64,000 bases of DNA from Acidimicrobiia bacterium (GCA_022821985.1 JAJECP010000015.1:62001-126000), one strand, 5' to 3'. Positions 36,833 to 46,521 are shown, counted from the first letter of the stretch. Notes: a model not told the origin generated them from the letters alone. Made by a program: numbers and translations.

Positions 36833-37201
36833 TCAGCCCAGAGATGCCTGGGCGGGATGGCGGGCCGTGACCGTCGTGGTGATGCCGCCCCGCACCAGCC
36901 AGCGCGTCTCCACCGTGGCCTGCTTGGGTGCGACGGTCGCCACCAGGTCGTCGAGGATGCGGTTGGTGATGGCTTCGTGATGGACCGGCTCGTCCCGGAA
37001 GCTCCACAGGTAGAGCTTGAGCGACTTCAGCTCGACGATGCGACGATCGGGGATGTACGCGATGTCGACTGTGGCGTAGTCGGGCTGCCCGGTCACGGGG
37101 CATACGCAGGTCAGCTCCGGCGTGGTGCAGCGCACCTCGTAGTCGCGGTCGGGGTAGGGGTCGTCGAGCGCGATCAGGTCTCTGGACGGTTCGCTTCCCA
37201 T
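36833..37201 (-). CDS. queF: NADPH-dependent 7-cyano-7-deazaguanine reductase (preQ1 synthase)
   Basis: QueF reduces the nitrile preQ0 to preQ1 in queuosine tRNA modification. The 122-residue protein is of the short, unimodular type. Cys34 in ELTCVCPVTG and Asp41 in QPD are the catalytic pair, ELKSLKLY (57-64) is the NADPH-binding QueF motif, and FRDEPVHHE carries the substrate-binding residues. No other queuosine genes are in the window. It lies directly after the GMP-reductase-like gene on the same strand, separated by a strong hairpin. Confidence 0.93.
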   Translation of the reverse strand: MGSEPSRDLIALDDPYPDRDYEVRCTTPELTCVCPVTGQPDYATVDIAYIPDRRIVELKSLKLYLWSFRDEPVHHEAITNRILDDLVATVAPKQATVETRWLVRGGITTTVTARHPAQASLG

Positions 37202-37216
37202 GTCGGACCTCCTCGA

Positions 37217-37240
37217 CTGACGGGCACGGGTGCCCGTCAG
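37217..37240 (-). terminator. 11-bp perfect hairpin between guaB-like gene and queF
   Basis: CTGACGGGCAC and GTGCCCGTCAG are perfectly complementary with GG between them, so a stable GC-rich hairpin forms. It overlaps the stop codon of the leftward GMP-reductase-like gene and ends 16 bases before queF. No T-run follows on the reading strand, so it may be a factor-dependent terminator, an mRNA-processing stem, or a translational barrier. Confidence 0.55.
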
Positions 37241-38316
37241 TACGACAGGGTGGCGTGCGGGGTGTTCTCCGCCAACCCGAGCGGCGTCACGGCGACAAAC
37301 TCGGTGCGCTCGGTGAATTCGGCCAGATTGCGGGCGTTGGTGTAGCTCATGGCGCTGCGCAGGCCGGCCATCAGCTCGCCGATCAGCTTGCCGGCCTCGC
37401 CCCGGTAGGGCACGGTGCCTTCGACGCCCTCAGGCGCCCGCTGTTCGAAGTACTCGTCGTCGATTTCCTCGCCGTGGCGCTCGGCCCGGGCCTCGATGGC
37501 TTCGAAGCTGGCCATGCCGCGGATGCGCTTGCGCAGCCCGTGCGGGCCCTGCTCGACCTCGCCGGGGCTCTCCTTCGTACCGGCGAGCATGCTGCCGATC
37601 ATCACGGTCTCGGCACCGACAGCCAGCGCCTTGGCGATGTCGCCCGATGTCCTGATGCCGCCGTCGGCGATGACCGGCACATCGAATCCCGCATCGGCGA
37701 GCCCGTTGACCACGCTGTCGGTCGCAGACAGCTGCGGCACGCCGACTCCGGCCACCAGCCTCGTGGTGCACACGCCGCCCGGTCCCACGCCCACCTTGAT
37801 CGCGTCGGCACCGGCTTCGGCCATGTCGATCGCGCCGTCGATGGTGGCCACGTTGCCGGCGATCACGTCGGTGTCGGCGAAGTTGTCCTTCAGGCGGCGC
37901 ACCCCGTCGATGGCGTGGTCGGCGTGACCGTGCGCTATGTCGAGCACCAGCACATCGGCTCCTGCTGCCACCAGCGCCTTGGCCCGGTCGCCCATGTCGT
38001 GGTCGGTGCCTACCGCGCCGCCGGCTACCAGTGAGCCGTCGTCGGCATTCTTGATGGCGGCGATCTGGGCCGCTTGCGCGTCGATGGGCATGAACCGGTG
38101 GACGATGCCCGCACCGCCCAGACGGCCCATGGCAATTGCCATCTCGTGCTCGCAGACCGTGTCCATGTTGGCCGCAATCACTGGCAGATCCAGCGGGATG
38201 TTGCGGGAAAGGCGGGTGCGCAACGACACGTCGCTGCGGCTGCGGATCGACGACCGCTGCGGCACGATCAGTACGTCGTCGAAGGTCAGTCCGGTTCTCA
38301 GGTCGCGCAGTTTCAT
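37237..38316 (-). CDS. GMP reductase / IMP dehydrogenase-family protein without CBS domains
   Basis: From the ATG at 38316 the protein is 359 residues, starting [20 protein letters not shown]. The catalytic Cys is in [17 protein letters not shown], and the nucleotide-phosphate motif is [20 protein letters not shown]. The CBS pair present in IMP dehydrogenase is absent, and the length equals that of GMP reductase, so GMP-to-IMP conversion is more likely than GMP synthesis. A frame extension to 38916 covers the YceI gene on the other strand and is a shadow. Confidence 0.88.
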   Translation of the reverse strand: MKLRDLRTGLTFDDVLIVPQRSSIRSRSDVSLRTRLSRNIPLDLPVIAANMDTVCEHEMAIAMGRLGGAGIVHRFMPIDAQAAQIAAIKNADDGSLVAGGAVGTDHDMGDRAKALVAAGADVLVLDIAHGHADHAIDGVRRLKDNFADTDVIAGNVATIDGAIDMAEAGADAIKVGVGPGGVCTTRLVAGVGVPQLSATDSVVNGLADAGFDVPVIADGGIRTSGDIAKALAVGAETVMIGSMLAGTKESPGEVEQGPHGLRKRIRGMASFEAIEARAERHGEEIDDEYFEQRAPEGVEGTVPYRGEAGKLIGELMAGLRSAMSYTNARNLAEFTERTEFVAVTPLGLAENTPHATLSY

Positions 38317-38344
38317 GAGCGGCCCCAAGCTACCGTGAGCCGCC

Positions 38345-39256
38345 ATGAGCCCCCGGCGCCGGACGGTTGTGACGGTGGTCGTACTGCTCGTGATCGTCGC
38401 GGCCGCAGCGGCCGTCGGCGTCTGGCGAGTGCTCGGCGACGCCCCCGAAGAGGTCAGCCTGGCCGAAGCGGTCGAAGTCGCCGAACAGGCGCAAGAAGAG
38501 GCCGAGGCGGAACCAGCCACGCCGGACACCGGCAGCGATGCCCGGCAAGGCGACGACGCTGCGCAGGACGCCGAGGACAGCAGCGAGACAGGCGATGCGG
38601 GCGACGGCGATACGGGCGACGGCGCGGCCGACGCAACCGGCGGCGACAGCGGCACCGATGACGACACAGCCTCCGACGGCGTCGCAATGGCCACCGCTGA
38701 ACTTGACGGCACGTGGGCGGTGGATGCCGAGACCGGGGAATTCACCTTGGAGGACGCCACCGGCTCGTTCGCTGGCTTCCGCGTTGACGAGGAGCTGGCG
38801 CGCATCGGCGCATTCACCGCCGTAGGCCGCACCGGCGATGTCAGCGGCACGTTGGTGATCGCCGGGGAGTCTGTGACCTCCGTGGAGATTGAGGTTGACC
38901 TGACCACGCTGCGCACCGACGACAGCCGCCGCGACGGCGCGGTCCAGCGAGCGCTGGGGACCTCTCAGCACCCCACGGCCACGTTCTCGCTCAGCGAGGA
39001 ATTGCACATCGAGGGCGCCGTGGAATTCGGCGAATCCATCAGTCTCATGGCATCGGGCGACCTGACGGTCAACGGCATCACGCAGCCAGTGACCATCGAC
39101 ATCGAAGCCCAGCTCGTCGGCAGCCTCATCGCCGTCGTCGGCTCGGTCGAGATCACCTTCGCCGACTTCGACGTGACGGTGCCGCAGGTGCCCATCGTCC
39201 TGTCCGCCGAAGACCACGGAATCATGGAGTTCCAGCTGCTGTTCAAACGCAGTTAG
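38345..39256 (+). CDS. YceI-family protein with membrane anchor and acidic linker
   Basis: The 303-residue protein has an N-terminal membrane span (about 8-25) after RRR, a very acidic Asp/Gly/Ala/Glu-rich linker (about 33-113) and a YceI beta-barrel (about 117-301; SVEIEVDLTTLRTDDSRRDG and MASGDLTVNGITQPVTI). YceI domains bind isoprenoid lipids such as polyprenyl chains. The barrel should lie outside the membrane, held off by the charged linker. It is divergent from the GMP-reductase-like gene (28 bases) and its stop overlaps the convergent acyl-CoA synthetase gene by 4 bases. Confidence 0.88.
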   Translation: MSPRRRTVVTVVVLLVIVAAAAAVGVWRVLGDAPEEVSLAEAVEVAEQAQEEAEAEPATPDTGSDARQGDDAAQDAEDSSETGDAGDGDTGDGAADATGGDSGTDDDTASDGVAMATAELDGTWAVDAETGEFTLEDATGSFAGFRVDEELARIGAFTAVGRTGDVSGTLVIAGESVTSVEIEVDLTTLRTDDSRRDGAVQRALGTSQHPTATFSLSEELHIEGAVEFGESISLMASGDLTVNGITQPVTIDIEAQLVGSLIAVVGSVEITFADFDVTVPQVPIVLSAEDHGIMEFQLLFKRS

Positions 39257-40947
39257 TCGAAGCGTTCGCGCAGCCGGTACTTCTGGATCTTGCCGCTCGG
39301 CGTCATCGGGAACTCGTCGACGATGACGAGTTCCTCGGGCCAGAACTGCCGTGTCACCTGCTGGTCGTCGAGGAACTCCGTGAGTTCCGCCAGGGTCGGC
39401 GCCTCGCCGATGGCTTGAACGAACGCGCAGCCGATCTCGCCGAGTCGTTCATGGGGCTTGGCGACGATTGCGGCCACACCCACGGCGGGGTGCCGCAGCA
39501 GCACGTCTTCGACTTCCTTGACCGGGACGTTCTCGCCGCCGCGGATCACCAAGTCCTTCGTACGGCCCGCAATGCTGATGTATCCGTCGCTGTTCATGAC
39601 CGCACGGTCGCCCGTGTCGAACCAGCCGTCTGTCCAGAACTGCTCCGTGAACTCCCGCCCGGCCATGTAGCCGGCGAACAGCGCGCTGCCACGGCACTGC
39701 AGGTCGCCTTCGGCGTCGGTCACTGCCTGGCCGGCTTCGTCGATCACCCTCACTTCGTTGTCGTCCACGGCTCGGCCGTCGGTCAGCCGGCGCTCGAGCG
39801 GGTCGCTGGGCCGGCCCACGGTCAGCAGGCCGGTTTCGGTCATGCCCCAGCCCGGCATCACCACGCAATCGGGCAGCAACTCGAGCGCACGTTCGAGCAC
39901 CGGGCGAGGGATCGCCGCACCTGCACACAGGAATCGCTGCCACGTGGAGAGGTCGTAGCCGGCCAGATCGTCCACATTGAGCACATCGGCCAGGAACGGC
40001 GTCGCACCCATCGACAGCTGGATGCGGTGCCTGCCGATGAGCCCCACGAACTCCACCGGATCCCACACGTCCTGCATGACGACATGGCCGCCCGTGTACA
40101 GCGGCAGCCGCATCCCGTAGAGGTAGCCGGTCTGGTGGCCCAGGGTGGAGGCCATGTGGGTGACGTACGCCTGCGGCGCGCCGGCGCCAGGGTGCGGATC
40201 GAGCCCCTCGCACACCGTGTCGAGGAAGGCATCGACGGCCACCGACAGGATGTTGTGGGTGTGCATGACGCCCTTGGGCAGGCCGGTGGTGCCCGAGGTG
40301 AACATCATCTCGCACACGTCGTTGGGCCCCGGCCGGCACAGGTCGACGGCGGCGCGGTCGTACGACGAGAACCGGCCTTCCTCGACCAGGTCCTCCCAGG
40401 TGATCGCGCCCTCCGGCAGCCACGACTCGTCGCCGTCGGCATCCGACTGCAGGGTCTCGGGCGATGGCACCACCACCAGCTCGGTGACCCATTCGCATTG
40501 CTCGCGCAGCTCCGCGTGCATCTCGGCGAGCTTGAAGCCCCGGTAGCTGTCGGCGGTCACCACCACCATCGGCCGGCCGAGTTCGCTCATCACCGTGAGC
40601 TCGTTGTGCCGGAAGATCGGTGCCACCGGGTTCACCACTGCTCCGATGCGGTCGCACGCCACTGCTGTCACCACGAAATGGCGCCAATTCGGCAGTTGCA
40701 ACTGCACGACCGTGCCGGGGCGGACGCCGATCTCCAGCAGGCCCTTGCTGACAGCGTCCACGTCGTCGCCGAGCTCGCCCCAGGTCATGGTGCCGAAGCG
40801 ATCGGTGATGACCGGCTCGCCGGCCCGCTCGACAGTCCACCTGTCGATCCGATCGTCGAGCAGCCGGTTCGGCCACGCTCCCGAAGCGCTCGTCTCGTCG
40901 ATGCGCTCCGCTGTCAGCGTCGTCTCGAAGAATCGCTTTGCCGACAT
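39253..40947 (-). CDS. AMP-dependent acyl-CoA synthetase
   Basis: A 564-residue ANL-superfamily ligase that activates a carboxylic acid to its acyl-CoA through an acyl-AMP. The phosphate loop is FTSGTTGLPKG, followed by the A5 motif GWGMTE, A8 IAGRTKDLVIRGGEN and the terminal catalytic Lys in PSGKIQKYRLRERFD. The ATG at 40947 is chosen because the upstream frame extension to 41403 runs through a luciferase-like gene on the same strand and is a shadow. The LLM gene lies 17 bases upstream, so the two are probably co-transcribed. Confidence 0.92.
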   Translation of the reverse strand: MSAKRFFETTLTAERIDETSASGAWPNRLLDDRIDRWTVERAGEPVITDRFGTMTWGELGDDVDAVSKGLLEIGVRPGTVVQLQLPNWRHFVVTAVACDRIGAVVNPVAPIFRHNELTVMSELGRPMVVVTADSYRGFKLAEMHAELREQCEWVTELVVVPSPETLQSDADGDESWLPEGAITWEDLVEEGRFSSYDRAAVDLCRPGPNDVCEMMFTSGTTGLPKGVMHTHNILSVAVDAFLDTVCEGLDPHPGAGAPQAYVTHMASTLGHQTGYLYGMRLPLYTGGHVVMQDVWDPVEFVGLIGRHRIQLSMGATPFLADVLNVDDLAGYDLSTWQRFLCAGAAIPRPVLERALELLPDCVVMPGWGMTETGLLTVGRPSDPLERRLTDGRAVDDNEVRVIDEAGQAVTDAEGDLQCRGSALFAGYMAGREFTEQFWTDGWFDTGDRAVMNSDGYISIAGRTKDLVIRGGENVPVKEVEDVLLRHPAVGVAAIVAKPHERLGEIGCAFVQAIGEAPTLAELTEFLDDQQVTRQFWPEELVIVDEFPMTPSGKIQKYRLRERFD

Positions 40948-40964
40948 CGGGTCCCTTCCGGCGA

Positions 40965-41903
40965 TTAGGCCTGCCCCTCGCGGAAGCGTGGAAGCACCTC
41001 CGCTGCCCAGAACCGTTCGCTTTCTTCGATATAGCTCATCGGCGAGGCGGCGCTCAATACGACAGTGCGCGCACCGGCGTCGATGTACTCGCGCAGCCGC
41101 GCTTCGCAGCGGTCGGGATCGCCGGCGATGGCGAATTTGTGGACGAGCTGGGAGAAGTCCTGCGCGTACTGCTTGGACAGGCGCTCGGCGGCGTATTCGA
41201 TGGCCGTGTCGTTGTCTTCGTGACAGCAGAAGAACACGAACAGGCCGGGCTCCACCGGGGTCGGGTTGCCCTCCTCCTCCCGGTAGCCGGCGATGGCCTC
41301 GATCGACTGCGCGAGCCGCTCGGGCGTGTACATGTACGGCAGCCAGCCGTCGCCGTAGCGGGCTGCGCGCCGCCACGCGGCGTCCTGGCGCCCCGAGACC
41401 CACACCGGCGGCGGCGACGCCGGCTTGGGTGCGAGCGTGACGCCGTTCAAGGTGTTGAAGCGGCCCTCGAAGGTGACGTCGTCTTCGGTGAACAACCGCC
41501 GCATGATGTCGAGCGCCTCATTGGTGCGAGCGCCGCGCTCGCGCACCGGCACCCCGCAGGCCTCGAACTCCGACGGCATCTCGCCGCCCACGCCCACGCC
41601 GAGGTGGAAGCGCCCGCCGGAGGCCACGTCGAGCGAGGCCGCGAGCTTTGCGCACAGCGCCGCCGGGTAGAGCGGGATGAGCGTGATCGACGTCATCAGC
41701 TTGAGCGTGGTGGTGGCGCCCGCTGCCACCGCCAGCGAGATGAAGCCGTTCGAGGTGGGCACGTGGAAAAAGACGTGCTCGCCGGTGGTGGCGTAGTCGT
41801 AGCCGAGCGCTTCGATCTCACGCGCGGCCCCGGCGATGTCGTCGCTGCGACGAATTGCCAGCCCGAACTCGATCTTGCCGTTGGCCGGTGTGCTGTCGCT
41901 CAT
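40965..41903 (-). CDS. LLM-class F420-dependent oxidoreductase
   Basis: This 312-residue protein is a luciferase-like enzyme of the F420-binding kind: GEHVFFHVPT near residue 41, SLDVASGGRFHLGVGVGGEMPSEF in split form at the phosphate site, and KPASPPPVWVSGRQD. It probably uses coenzyme F420, as in many actinobacteria. The start ATG is preceded by GGGGGA and by the second 77-bp repeat. It is the first gene of a two-gene unit with the acyl-CoA synthetase, suggesting a step in fatty or aromatic acid catabolism. Confidence 0.9.
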   Translation of the reverse strand: MSDSTPANGKIEFGLAIRRSDDIAGAAREIEALGYDYATTGEHVFFHVPTSNGFISLAVAAGATTTLKLMTSITLIPLYPAALCAKLAASLDVASGGRFHLGVGVGGEMPSEFEACGVPVRERGARTNEALDIMRRLFTEDDVTFEGRFNTLNGVTLAPKPASPPPVWVSGRQDAAWRRAARYGDGWLPYMYTPERLAQSIEAIAGYREEEGNPTPVEPGLFVFFCCHEDNDTAIEYAAERLSKQYAQDFSQLVHKFAIAGDPDRCEARLREYIDAGARTVVLSAASPMSYIEESERFWAAEVLPRFREGQA

Positions 41904-41911
41904 TGGGTCCC

Positions 41912-41988
41912 CCTGTCCTTGCCCGCTCTTGTTCGCTGGCGCTCACGGGCCGCTCGGGCCACGGCTTCGCCTGCCGGCTCAGCCTCTG
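41912..41988 (-). repeat. 77-bp dispersed repeat, copy 2
   Basis: Reverse-complement partner of 20889-20965 with 72 of 77 bases identical. Here it ends 8 bases before the luciferase-like start codon, overlapping the likely ribosome-binding region, and an additional ACAAGAGCGGGC lies just outside it as a direct repeat of its own end. In both copies a gene lies downstream in the same orientation. It could be a mobile miniature element or a recurring leader. Confidence 0.8.
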
Positions 41989-42037
41989 GCCCGCTCTTGT
42001 GGAGCGAGACGGTAGCCGCGGGTGCTAGGCCAAGGCC

Positions 42038-43177
42038 GTGAGCACAACAACTGACGCTGCATCCACTGTCCAACCGTCGCGCATCGATGCGCTGCTCGAC
42101 CGCTGCAAGCGCGAGGTGGAATCGGGTCTCCTGCCGAGCTGCCAGGTGGCTGTCGCATTCGAAGGCGAGATCGTTGCGCAGGCCACCTACGGCGATGCCA
42201 CCGACGAGACCCGCTACTGCATCTTCTCGGCCACCAAGCCGTTCGTGGCCTCCACGATGTGGCAGCTCATCAGCGAAGGGGTGGTGGAGCTCGACGCCAC
42301 AGCAGCCAGCTACGTGCCGGCATTCGGCGAGAACGGCAAGGACCAGATCACGGTGGAGCAGGTGATGCTGCACACGTCGGGTTTTCCGCACGCTCCGCTG
42401 AAGCCGCCGCAGTGGGACACGTCGGAGTCGCGGCTGGTCGCCATGGCGAACTGGCGGCTCAACTGGGAGCCGGGCACCCGGTACGAGTACCACCCGACGT
42501 CGGCGCACTGGGTGCTGGCCGAGATCATCAACGCAGTCACCGGCAACGACTTCCGCGACGAAGTGCACGACCGTGTCACCGGCCCGCTCGGGCTGCCCCG
42601 CCTGCTGGGCTTGGCACCCGACGACCAGGACGGTATTGCGGAGCTGATCCTGGTGGGCGAGCCGGCCACGCCCGACGAGCTCGAGGCGACGTTCGGCGTG
42701 CGGGAACTGCCCATGACCGAGGTCACCAACGAGGCAATCCTGCGCTTCAACGAGCCGACGGTGCGCGAGGTGGGCGTGCCCGGCGGCGGCGGGTTCGGCA
42801 CTGCGGTTGACCTGGCGCTCTTCTACCAGGCCCTGCTCCACAACCCCGACGATCTGTGGGACCCCGGCATGCTGGCCACCGGCACGGGCGAGGTGCGCAA
42901 CACGATGCCCGACCCGATGGGCATGCCCGCCAATCGCTCGATCGGGCTGTTTCTGGCGGGCGACGACGGGCTGTCGAACATGCGCGGGCTGGGCCGCACC
43001 GTGTCGCCGTTGGCGTTCGGCCACAACGGCGCCGGCGGGCAGCTCGCCTGGGGCGACCCGGCCACCGGCCTGTCGCTCGGCTACACCACCAACGGCTACG
43101 ACGAGCACGAGGTTCGCCAGCCCCGGCGTGACACTGCGATCGGCAGTCTCGCCGGGCTCTGCAACACCCCCGGCTAA
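42038..43177 (+). CDS. Serine hydrolase of the beta-lactamase family
   Basis: The 379-residue protein, starting at a GTG, has the class C beta-lactamase/esterase fold: SATK (nucleophile SxxK motif, in CIFSATKPF), the Tyr motif RYEYHPTSA and GHNGAGGQ near the C-terminus. No signal peptide is visible, so it is likely a cytoplasmic esterase. It resembles the hydrolase at 15841 in general organisation, though not closely. It is divergent from the luciferase-like gene, 134 bases away. Confidence 0.87.
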   Translation: MSTTTDAASTVQPSRIDALLDRCKREVESGLLPSCQVAVAFEGEIVAQATYGDATDETRYCIFSATKPFVASTMWQLISEGVVELDATAASYVPAFGENGKDQITVEQVMLHTSGFPHAPLKPPQWDTSESRLVAMANWRLNWEPGTRYEYHPTSAHWVLAEIINAVTGNDFRDEVHDRVTGPLGLPRLLGLAPDDQDGIAELILVGEPATPDELEATFGVRELPMTEVTNEAILRFNEPTVREVGVPGGGGFGTAVDLALFYQALLHNPDDLWDPGMLATGTGEVRNTMPDPMGMPANRSIGLFLAGDDGLSNMRGLGRTVSPLAFGHNGAGGQLAWGDPATGLSLGYTTNGYDEHEVRQPRRDTAIGSLAGLCNTPG

Positions 43178-43223
43178 TCGCCCCTGACCTACCGCGATCG
43201 CCAACGTGGTAGCAACGGGGGCG

Positions 43224-43940
43224 ATGCGGCTCCTCGTCCTTCAGCACATCGACTGCGAGCATCCCGGCCGGCTGCGCGACTTCCTGCGTTCCGACGGCGT
43301 GGAGTGGACCGCGGTGGAGCTCGACGAGGGCGAGCCCATCCCGCCGCTTGAGGACTACGACGCCATGTGGGTGATGGGCGGCCCGATGGACGTATGGGAC
43401 GTGGAGGACTGCCCCTGGCTGGTGCCCGAGAAGCGTGCCATCCGCCGCTGGGTGCGCGAGCTGCAGCGGCCGTTCCTGGGGCTGTGCCTGGGGCACCAGC
43501 TGCTGGCCGACGCGCTGGGTGGAACCTGCGGGCTCCAGCGCCCGCCCGAGATCGGCGTGCTGGCCGTCGATCTCACGCCAGAGGGCCGCAGCGACCCGAT
43601 CTTCCGCCAGATGAGCGACCGCCAGCACGCGCTGCAGTGGCACTCAGTGCAGGTGGCGCAGCCGCCCGACGATGCGGTCGTTCTGGCCAGCTCGCCTGAG
43701 TGCCGGGTGCAGGCGATGCGGGTCGGCCCACGGGCGTGGTCGATGCAGTACCACGTCGAGGTGGAGGACGACACAGTGCGCAACTGGGGCGCCATCGACG
43801 CCTACCGCGACGCCCTGGAGTCGACGCTCGGCCCCGGCTCGCTGGACGCGCTCGCTGCCGACGCCGACCGCGCCATGGTCGGCTTCGCTGCCGACGCCGA
43901 GCAGCTCTACCGCAACTTCATGGCGGCTTCGTTCGACTAG
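43224..43940 (+). CDS. Class I glutamine amidotransferase-like protein
   Basis: This 238-residue protein has MRLLVLQHIDCEHPG at the start, MWVMGGPMDV as the oxyanion block, the nucleophile elbow LGLCLGHQLLAD, and a C-terminal catalytic His in MQYHVEVED. It resembles stand-alone GMP-synthase-like amidotransferases of unknown acceptor. The ATG at 43224 has GGGGG just upstream; a GTG at 43206 would add six residues. It follows the serine hydrolase gene on the same strand by 46 bases. Confidence 0.87.
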   Translation: MRLLVLQHIDCEHPGRLRDFLRSDGVEWTAVELDEGEPIPPLEDYDAMWVMGGPMDVWDVEDCPWLVPEKRAIRRWVRELQRPFLGLCLGHQLLADALGGTCGLQRPPEIGVLAVDLTPEGRSDPIFRQMSDRQHALQWHSVQVAQPPDDAVVLASSPECRVQAMRVGPRAWSMQYHVEVEDDTVRNWGAIDAYRDALESTLGPGSLDALAADADRAMVGFAADAEQLYRNFMAASFD

Positions 43941-44007
43941 CGGGCGGCCTGCAGGGGCCCGACTCACCATGGGCTGATGTGCGCGCCGGGGCTAGCTTCG
44001 GGCCGTC

Positions 44008-46521
44008 ATGAATCAGCCCGCCAAGCCTCGCAGTCGCGACTCCTCGACAGTCCACGGGGCGCTGTCGGGACTGCGTGTCGTCGACCTGACTGGAGACGCA
44101 GGCCGGTTCGCGACGAAGCTGCTGACCGAGATGGGTGCCGACGTGGTGAGAGTCGGCACCGGAGCGCCGGGCCTGCCGCTGGCCGATCCGGCTGCAGCAG
44201 CGCTCGGCGGGGTCGCCGACTGGTGGTACGACGGCGGCAAGCGCCGCTGCCCGGTGGACCTGAGCACCCCTGAGGGTCAAGACGCTTACCGTCGATTGGC
44301 TCTCGCGGCCGACGTGGTCGTGGAGACCGAGCGCCCTGGCCGGCTGGCCGAAGCGGGCATCGACTACCCCGACATCAGCGCAGTCAACCCGGCGCTGGTG
44401 CAGGTGTCGATCACGCCATTCGGGCGCACAGGCCCGCGGGCGCAGTGGCTCGGCTCGGACCTGGTGGCCGCTGCGATGGGCGGGATGATGGCGTTGACGG
44501 GCCTCGCCGACCGCCCGCTCAACGTGTGGGGCCGCCAGGCGTACAACTACGCGGGTTTCGTGGCGGCGACCTCAGGCGTTGCGGCGGCATTGTCGGCCCG
44601 CTCGACGGGCCGCGGCGCACACCTCGACCTGTCTATCCACGAGACGGTCACCGGTTCGATCGAGAACCTGTTCATGCAGTACTTCTTCGACGACCTGCTG
44701 CCGCTGCCCAAGGTGGCCCCGCGCCAGGGCGCCCTGCACTGGCTGGGCGCATACGACCTCGCAGAGTGCCGGGGCGGCGACGGCGGCTACGTCATGATCA
44801 CGCCCACGCCGACGCCGGATCTGCTGTTCGAGTGGATGATCGAGGTCGGTCCCGACGAATCCGGCCGCGAGGTGAAGCGATGGCTTGGCGTCGATCCGGC
44901 CGACATGCTGCTCGACGTCGTTGAGGTCATGGATGCCGTCCGGCGCTGGATCGCTCCGCAGGATGCACACGAGGTTTGGTGGGAAGCGCAGGAGCGGCAC
45001 GTGGCCTTCGGCGGTGTGCTTGACATCGCCGAAGTCTGCGCGAACCCGCAGTTCGCGCATCGTGGGTTCTTCGCCGACGTCCTGCCGCCCGGCGCGGCGG
45101 CTGCGAACGGCTCGCGAGTGCCCGACCGAGCTGCATCTGGCCAGCCGGGCCCGGTGCGAGTGCCGAGCCGGCTGGTTCGCTGGAGCGACGCCGGCCGCTC
45201 GGGCACCGTCCCGCCGAGTCCGCCGGCCAGCATCGACACGCCGCTCGACGAGGTGCTCGCGTCGTGGGCCGCACCGCCAACCGAGGCTCGCAATGGCGGC
45301 ACTGGCAGCCTGTCTGGGGCAGTGTCGACCGGGAACGAAGGCGCCCGGCGCCCGCTCGACGGCATCCGTGTGGCCGACTTCACCTGGGTGCTGGCCGGGC
45401 CGTCGGCCACGAAGCTGCTCGGCGACCTCGGCGCCGACGTGATCCGCATCCAGAGCGAGGAGCGATCCACCCTCGTCAACTCGCCGGACTTCCCCTACTA
45501 CTTCGTGTGGAATCGCTCCAAGCGCAGCGCCACGCTCGACATGAAGCATCCCGACGCTCTGGCGGCAGCCCGGCGACTGATCGAGACGTGCGATGTGCTC
45601 ATCGAGAACTTCAGCGCCGGGGTGCTCGACTCGTGGGGCCTCGACTGGGAAACCGTGCATGAGTGGAACCCGCGGCTCGTGTACGTGACGATGTCGGGCT
45701 GCGGCCACGACGGGCCGTGGCGGCATGTCATCTCGTACGCGCCGACAGTGCATGCCGTGTGCGGCATCACCCACCTGACCAACTTCGCCGACCGCGGTGA
45801 CGTGGGCCCGGGCTTCTCGCTCAATGACCACCTGGCCGGATTCGCTGCGGCGGTCTCGACTGTGGGCGCGCTGTACGCGCGCGAGCGCACTGGCGAGGGG
45901 CAGCGCATCGACATGGCGCAACTCGAAGTGGGCACATACGCGATTGGCGCCGCGATCATCCGCCAATCGGCCGGGGTGTTGCCGCCCCGTCCCGAGGGCA
46001 ACCGCGACGGCATAGCCGACCATGTGCCCAACGAGGTGTACGCGACGGGCGACGGTTTCGTGGCCGTGACGGTGACTGAGCCGGCGCAGTGGCTCGGGCT
46101 CGTCGGCCTGCTCGCCGATCCCCGGCTCGACGATCCCTCGCTGGTCACCGAAGCGGCCCGCCGAGACCGCAGGTCGATGATCGATGCGGTGCTGGGGGAG
46201 TGGGCCGCCGGCCGCACCGCAGCTGAAGCAGCCGATGCCCTGCAGGGTGCCGGTGTGCCGGCGGGCCCGGTGCAGAACTCACACCAGCTGTTCGCCGACG
46301 ATCCCCAGCATGCCGAGCGGGGATTCTGGCAACCGGTAGATCACGCGGTGTTCGGCGAGCGGACCGTCGACGCGTTCGCGGGGCTGTGGAACGGCCGACG
46401 TTGGACGCCCCGCTATCTCAGCCCCGCGTACCTGGGCGAGCACAACTTTGACGTCTGGGCCGATGCCGGCTACTCGCCAGAGGAGATTGCCGAGGGCATC
46501 GGCGACGGCCTGTTCCGCTAA
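44008..46521 (+). CDS. Tandem-domain CaiB/BaiF CoA-transferase
   Basis: At 837 residues this is the second two-domain family III CoA-transferase of the window. The halves (about 10-400 and 450-830) each keep the catalytic Asp: HLDLS in the first and RIDMA in the second. They also have the opening blocks LRVVDLTGDAGRF and IRVADFTWVLAGPSATKLLG, the second being better conserved. Such enzymes transfer CoA from one acid to another in carnitine, bile acid or other acid catabolism. The spacer of about 45 residues between halves is rich in Pro, Gly and Ser. Confidence 0.9.
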   Translation: MNQPAKPRSRDSSTVHGALSGLRVVDLTGDAGRFATKLLTEMGADVVRVGTGAPGLPLADPAAAALGGVADWWYDGGKRRCPVDLSTPEGQDAYRRLALAADVVVETERPGRLAEAGIDYPDISAVNPALVQVSITPFGRTGPRAQWLGSDLVAAAMGGMMALTGLADRPLNVWGRQAYNYAGFVAATSGVAAALSARSTGRGAHLDLSIHETVTGSIENLFMQYFFDDLLPLPKVAPRQGALHWLGAYDLAECRGGDGGYVMITPTPTPDLLFEWMIEVGPDESGREVKRWLGVDPADMLLDVVEVMDAVRRWIAPQDAHEVWWEAQERHVAFGGVLDIAEVCANPQFAHRGFFADVLPPGAAAANGSRVPDRAASGQPGPVRVPSRLVRWSDAGRSGTVPPSPPASIDTPLDEVLASWAAPPTEARNGGTGSLSGAVSTGNEGARRPLDGIRVADFTWVLAGPSATKLLGDLGADVIRIQSEERSTLVNSPDFPYYFVWNRSKRSATLDMKHPDALAAARRLIETCDVLIENFSAGVLDSWGLDWETVHEWNPRLVYVTMSGCGHDGPWRHVISYAPTVHAVCGITHLTNFADRGDVGPGFSLNDHLAGFAAAVSTVGALYARERTGEGQRIDMAQLEVGTYAIGAAIIRQSAGVLPPRPEGNRDGIADHVPNEVYATGDGFVAVTVTEPAQWLGLVGLLADPRLDDPSLVTEAARRDRRSMIDAVLGEWAAGRTAAEAADALQGAGVPAGPVQNSHQLFADDPQHAERGFWQPVDHAVFGERTVDAFAGLWNGRRWTPRYLSPAYLGEHNFDVWADAGYSPEEIAEGIGDGLFR

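Noticed and set aside
35030-37345. 771-codon rightward frame opposite the fusion protein and queF
   Set aside because: Composition is typical of an antisense shadow, and both real genes on the other strand have clear family motifs.
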